DNA of 8,438 nt, from positions 1 through 8,438 of the forward strand of contig JAGWVG010000063.1 of the NCBI GenBank assembly GCA_018970965.1, in the 5' to 3' direction. This document shows positions 5,096-8,438 of the stretch, piece after piece (position 1 is the stretch's first letter; the number at the start of each line of letters is the position of its first letter). Under the pieces are notes generated by a model, which had not been told where the DNA came from, did no database searches, and worked only from the letters and a program-made list of their open reading frames with translations. Source of the DNA: Alphaproteobacteria bacterium (lineage in GTDB: Bacteria; Pseudomonadota; Alphaproteobacteria; Sphingomonadales; Sphingomonadaceae). Made by a program: the position numbers and the translations under genes.

Positions 5096-7063
5096 ATGAC
5101 CGTTGACCTGCAGCCTCTCGCCAACGCAATCCGCGCGTTGTCGATGGACGCCGTGCAAGCCGCCAATTCTGGCCACCCGGGGATGCCCATGGGGATGGCC
5201 GATGTCGCCACTGTTCTTTTCACCGAATTTTTGAAGTTTGACCCGGAGGCGCCCAAATGGGCCGACCGAGATCGCTTTGTTCTTTCGGCGGGCCATGGCT
5301 CGATGTTGGCCTATTCTACGCTGTATCTCGCTGGCTATCAGCGCCCGACCATTGAGGATATTCGCAATTTCCGCCAGCTGCACAGTCCGTGCGCAGGCCA
5401 TCCGGAAAATATTGAGCTGGAAGGCGTCGAATCAACAACCGGGCCGCTTGGGCAGGGGCTGGCGATGGCGGTCGGCATGGCAATGGCCGAGCGGCATCTG
5501 AATGCAGTTTATGGCGACGATCTGGTCGATCACCGGACATGGGTTATCGCTGGTGATGGCTGTTTGATGGAAGGCATTAATCACGAAGCCATTGGTTTGG
5601 CCGGGCATTTGGGCTTGGGCCGGATGATTGTGCTGTGGGATGACAATCGCATCACCATTGATGGCAAAACTGATTTGTCGACCAGCGAAGATGTACTGGC
5701 GCGGTATCAGGCAACAGGCTGGCATACTGAAAGCTGCGATGGGCATGATTTTGCTGATATTCGCCGCGCGATTACCGCCGCGCTGGCCGATAATCGCCCG
5801 TCTTTGATTTCGTGCCGCACGCTGATTGGTAAGGGATCTCCCAATAAGCAGGGCACGTCGGGTGTCCATGGTTCGCCCTTGGGGGGTGATGAAATTGCAG
5901 CGACACGCGCGGCCTTGGGCTGGACGGCTGAGCCTTTTGTTGTTCCCTCAGACATTCTTGATGCGTGGCGCGCCAAGTGCGCGCGCGGCGGCCAAGCGCA
6001 TAAGGCTTGGCAGGGGCGCTTGTCGAACAATGCGCGTTCGGCAGAATTTGTTGCGCGGATGTCAGGTGAGCTGCCAGCGGTTCCTGCAATGGCGGATTAT
6101 CTGAAATCACTGGCTGAAACAGCGCCAAAGGTTGCGACCCGCAAGTCGAGCGAAATGGCCCTGGAAGTGCTGACCGCAGGCATCCCGGCGATGGTTGGCG
6201 GTTCGGCGGACTTGACCGGATCGAACAACACCAAAACCAAGGCGACCACGCCTTATGGTCGCGATGATTATGCTGGCCGCTATGTCTATTATGGCATTCG
6301 GGAATTTGGCATGGCAGCCGCAATGAATGGCATGGCGCTGCATGGCGGTGTGGTACCTTATGGCGGCACCTTCCTTGTCTTTTCGGACTATTGCCGCAAC
6401 GCCATCCGCCTTTCGGCAATTCAGGAGCAACGCGTTGTCTATGTGATGACGCATGACAGCATTGGCCTTGGGGAAGATGGTCCAACGCACCAACCCGTAG
6501 AACATGTGATGAGCCTGCGGACCATGCCCAATGTGGCTGTGTTCCGCCCAGCAGATGCCGTGGAAACGGCTGAATGCTGGCAGCTGGCTTTGGCACGCGC
6601 CAACGGCCCCTCGGTTTTGGCGCTGTCGCGTCAGAATTTGCCCGCTGTCCGCTTTGATGTTTCAGAAAATCTCTGCGCCAAGGGCGGTTATCGTCTGAAG
6701 GCGGCGGAAGCTGAGCGTAAAGTTGTTCTGGTTGCCACCGGATCAGAGGTGGAAATTGCCTTGGCGACCCAGGCCGCGCTTGAGGCTAAAGGTATTGGCG
6801 CAGATGTCGTTTCTATGCCCTGCACCGAATTGTTCGATGTGCAGTCCGCCGCGTATAAGGCAGAGCTTCTGCCGCGCGACGCGCTGATCGTGTCAATCGA
6901 AGCCGGGGTTACGTTGGGCTGGGAACGTTATACGGGCCTTGATGGCCTTAACATTGGTATTGATCGCTTTGGCGCATCCGCGCCGGCAGAGGCGTTGTAT
7001 GATTATTTCGGCCTGACCGCTGAGAAAATCGTGCCGCGCATCCTGGAGAAATTGTCCAACTAA
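5096..7063 (+). CDS. tkt: Transketolase
   Basis: Thiamine-diphosphate-dependent transfer of two-carbon ketol units between sugar phosphates (non-oxidative pentose phosphate pathway), cytosolic. The 655 residues are full length for the family. The N-terminal domain has AANSGHPGMPMG (22-33), SAGHGSML (64-71), GPLGQGLAMAVGMAMAE (116-132), and the ThDP/metal motif from GDG (153-155) to WDDN (181-184). The pyrimidine-binding middle domain has GGSADLTGSN (368-377) and YGIREFGMAAAMNGMA (399-414) with catalytic Glu403, then DSIGLGEDGPTHQPVEH (454-470). The C-terminal domain has VLVATGSEVEIAL (544-556) and ends PRILEKLSN. The frame is open from 4991, but the ATG at 5096 is chosen because AAGGA (5086-5090) sits 5 nt upstream and MTVDLQPLANAIRALSMDAV fits the family N-terminus. 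It is the first gene of tkt-gap-pgk; gap starts 12 nt after its stop. Confidence 0.97.
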   Translation: MTVDLQPLANAIRALSMDAVQAANSGHPGMPMGMADVATVLFTEFLKFDPEAPKWADRDRFVLSAGHGSMLAYSTLYLAGYQRPTIEDIRNFRQLHSPCAGHPENIELEGVESTTGPLGQGLAMAVGMAMAERHLNAVYGDDLVDHRTWVIAGDGCLMEGINHEAIGLAGHLGLGRMIVLWDDNRITIDGKTDLSTSEDVLARYQATGWHTESCDGHDFADIRRAITAALADNRPSLISCRTLIGKGSPNKQGTSGVHGSPLGGDEIAATRAALGWTAEPFVVPSDILDAWRAKCARGGQAHKAWQGRLSNNARSAEFVARMSGELPAVPAMADYLKSLAETAPKVATRKSSEMALEVLTAGIPAMVGGSADLTGSNNTKTKATTPYGRDDYAGRYVYYGIREFGMAAAMNGMALHGGVVPYGGTFLVFSDYCRNAIRLSAIQEQRVVYVMTHDSIGLGEDGPTHQPVEHVMSLRTMPNVAVFRPADAVETAECWQLALARANGPSVLALSRQNLPAVRFDVSENLCAKGGYRLKAAEAERKVVLVATGSEVEIALATQAALEAKGIGADVVSMPCTELFDVQSAAYKAELLPRDALIVSIEAGVTLGWERYTGLDGLNIGIDRFGASAPAEALYDYFGLTAEKIVPRILEKLSN

Positions 7064-7075
7064 AGGAGTGAAGAC

Positions 7076-8080
7076 ATGGCGAAGGTTGCCATCAACGGAT
7101 TTGGCCGCATTGGTCGCAATGTGGCGCGTGCCATCCTTGAGCGCCCGGATTGCGGCCTTGAGCTGGTGTCGATCAACGATCTGGCCGATGCCAAGTCCAA
7201 CGCTTTGCTCTTCAAGCGGGATTCGGTTCACGGCGCGTTTAACGGCAGCGTTGAGGTGGATGGGAATGATCTCATCATCAACGGCAAGCGCATTCATGTG
7301 ACGGCTGAGCGTGACCCTGCCAACCTGCCGCATGCTGCACAAGGCATTGATATTGCCTTGGAATGCACGGGCTTCTTCACCGATAAAGAGAGCGCCTCGA
7401 AGCATTTGACCGCAGGGGCCAAGCGCGTGCTTATCTCCGCACCGGCCAAGGGCGTTGACCTGACGGTTGTCTATGGCGTCAACCACGAGAAACTGACAGC
7501 CGATCATAAGGTCGTCTCTAACGCCTCATGCACCACCAACTGCTTGGCGCCTTTTGCCAAGGTGTTGAACGATGCGATTGGCATTGAACGCGGCCTGATG
7601 ACCACGGTTCACGCCTACACCAATGATCAGAAGATCCTCGATCAAATCCATTCCGACATGCGCCGTGCGCGTGCCGCTGGCATGTCGATGATCCCGACGA
7701 CGACGGGTGCCGCCCGCGCGGTGGGTGAAGTTCTGCCGGAATTGAAAGGCAAGCTCGATGGCTCGGCCATTCGCGTGCCGACCCCCAATGTCTCGGTGGT
7801 TGATCTGACCTTCCAGCCAAAGCGCGACACGAGTGTTGAGGAAGTCAACGCGTTGCTCAAGGCCGCCGCTGAAGGCCCGATGAAGGGCGTGCTTGGCTAT
7901 TCAGACGAGCCTTTGGTCTCGATCGACTATAACCACTGCCCCAACAGCTCGACGATCGACAGTCTCGAAACCGCTGTCATCGATGGCAAGCTGGTGCGTG
8001 TGCTGAGCTGGTATGACAATGAATGGGGCTTTTCCAACCGCATGCTCGATACAGCAGGCGTGATGGCAAAGCTGATCTAA
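7076..8080 (+). CDS. gap: Glyceraldehyde-3-phosphate dehydrogenase, type I, NAD-type
   Basis: Oxidative phosphorylation of glyceraldehyde-3-phosphate to 1,3-bisphosphoglycerate with NAD+. The 334 residues are full length. The Rossmann motif [15 protein letters not shown] is at 5-19. Asp35 in VSINDLAD is the residue that usually gives NAD over NADP preference. The catalytic signature [12 protein letters not shown] (148-159) carries nucleophile Cys152, and His179 lies in [10 protein letters not shown]. The C-terminal [15 protein letters not shown] motif is intact. A strong Shine-Dalgarno, AAAGGAG (7062-7068), overlaps the tkt stop codon and lies 7 nt before the ATG, showing close coupling to tkt. 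The gene ends with tandem in-frame TAA stops (8078-8083), and pgk starts 16 nt after the first. The strong ribosome-binding site fits an abundant central-metabolism enzyme. Confidence 0.98.
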   Translation: MAKVAINGFGRIGRNVARAILERPDCGLELVSINDLADAKSNALLFKRDSVHGAFNGSVEVDGNDLIINGKRIHVTAERDPANLPHAAQGIDIALECTGFFTDKESASKHLTAGAKRVLISAPAKGVDLTVVYGVNHEKLTADHKVVSNASCTTNCLAPFAKVLNDAIGIERGLMTTVHAYTNDQKILDQIHSDMRRARAAGMSMIPTTTGAARAVGEVLPELKGKLDGSAIRVPTPNVSVVDLTFQPKRDTSVEEVNALLKAAAEGPMKGVLGYSDEPLVSIDYNHCPNSSTIDSLETAVIDGKLVRVLSWYDNEWGFSNRMLDTAGVMAKLI

Positions 8081-8096
8081 TAAAGGCACGCACGCG

Positions 8097-8438
8097 ATGA
8101 GCCGGTTCAAGACGCTGGATGATATGGGCGATGTTGCGGGCAAGCGCGTGCTTGTGCGTGAAGACTTGAATGTCCCCATGGCCAATGGCGCGGTGACGGA
8201 TGATACCCGTCTGCGCGCGGCGGCGCCAACGCTGCTTGAACTGGCAGATCGCGGGGCCAAGGTGCTGGTGCTGGCGCATTTCGGCCGGCCCAAGGGGGAA
8301 CGGCGCGACGATATGTCGCTGCGTCAAGTTGTCTCGGCTTTGGCAGATGTGCTGGGCCGGGATGTTGGCTTTGTCAGTGATTGTGCAGGGGCCAAAGCCG
8401 CTGCAGCAGTGGCTGGGCTGACATCCGGCAGCATCACT
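8097..8438 (+). CDS. pgk: Phosphoglycerate kinase, 5' part, cut by right edge of window
   Basis: Transfers phosphate from 1,3-bisphosphoglycerate to ADP, making ATP and 3-phosphoglycerate. The reading frame is open from the ATG to the last base, giving the first 114 residues of an expected roughly 390-400. The N-terminal substrate-binding domain is recognisable: KRVLVREDLNVPM (16-28) with the conserved Asp23-x-Asn25, DDTRLRAAAPTLLEL (35-49) with Arg38, and LAHFGRPKGE (59-68) with His61 and Arg64. Many PGKs read VRVDxNVP and SHLGRPKG; the VRED and AHFGRPKG variants are conservative and look lineage-specific. An AAAGG Shine-Dalgarno (8082-8086) lies 10 nt upstream within the short gap after gap. 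It is the third gene of the tkt-gap-pgk run, directly following the enzyme that supplies its substrate. Confidence 0.96.
   Translation, partial: MSRFKTLDDMGDVAGKRVLVREDLNVPMANGAVTDDTRLRAAAPTLLELADRGAKVLVLAHFGRPKGERRDDMSLRQVVSALADVLGRDVGFVSDCAGAKAAAAVAGLTSGSIT

Noticed and set aside
5772..6596. 274-codon open frame on the minus strand inside transketolase
   Set aside because: It lies wholly antisense to a full-length transketolase with intact motifs. Its translation is Pro/His/Arg/Ser-rich without any recognisable domain, as expected of a shadow frame in GC-rich coding DNA.
6893..7507. 204-codon open frame on the minus strand across the tkt-gap junction
   Set aside because: It is antisense to two well-supported genes including their junction ribosome-binding site, and has no recognisable domain. 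It is a shadow frame.

Overview
This 8.4 kb window looks like ordinary chromosomal DNA from an alphaproteobacterium, most probably of the order Sphingomonadales. The evidence is the moderately high GC content, the sphingomonad-like protein sequences (a DUF2842-type protein, transketolase, GAPDH, PGK), and the order zapA - 6S RNA - fthC - DUF2842. The order is inferred from recalled family and synteny knowledge, not from a search. I see no insertion sequence, phage gene, CRISPR array or toxin-antitoxin pair. The window is essentially housekeeping DNA with no clear new system.

Left block (minus strand, 1-3115): three co-directional genes read leftwards. They are an endonuclease/exonuclease/phosphatase (EEP) family protein, a GT4-type glycosyltransferase, and rarA, a replication-fork AAA+ ATPase cut off by the left edge. 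The glycosyltransferase and rarA overlap by 8 nt, and 22 nt separate the EEP and glycosyltransferase genes, so this is probably one transcription unit.

Middle (3116-3409): a lone plus-strand tRNA-Asp(GTC) with a good sigma-70-like promoter, followed by an inverted repeat. The tRNA diverges from the EEP gene and converges on the DUF2842 gene.

Division/folate block (minus strand, 3410-4951): a small predicted coiled-coil protein, zapA (FtsZ-ring stabiliser), 6S RNA (ssrS), fthC (5-formyltetrahydrofolate cyclo-ligase) and a small two-helix membrane protein (DUF2842-like). The 6S RNA is not an ORF; it is recognised from its position, its long imperfect closing stem, and a promoter at the right distance inside the end of zapA. 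The junctions are tight (TAATG and ATGA overlaps).

Right block (plus strand, 5096-8438): tkt - gap - pgk (pgk cut by the right edge), a carbon-metabolism operon joining the non-oxidative pentose phosphate pathway to lower glycolysis. A 144-bp divergent region separates it from the division operon. That region holds a candidate tkt promoter and a short inverted repeat with a GANTC site (the CcrM methylation sequence) in each arm, which is the most interesting regulatory observation here.
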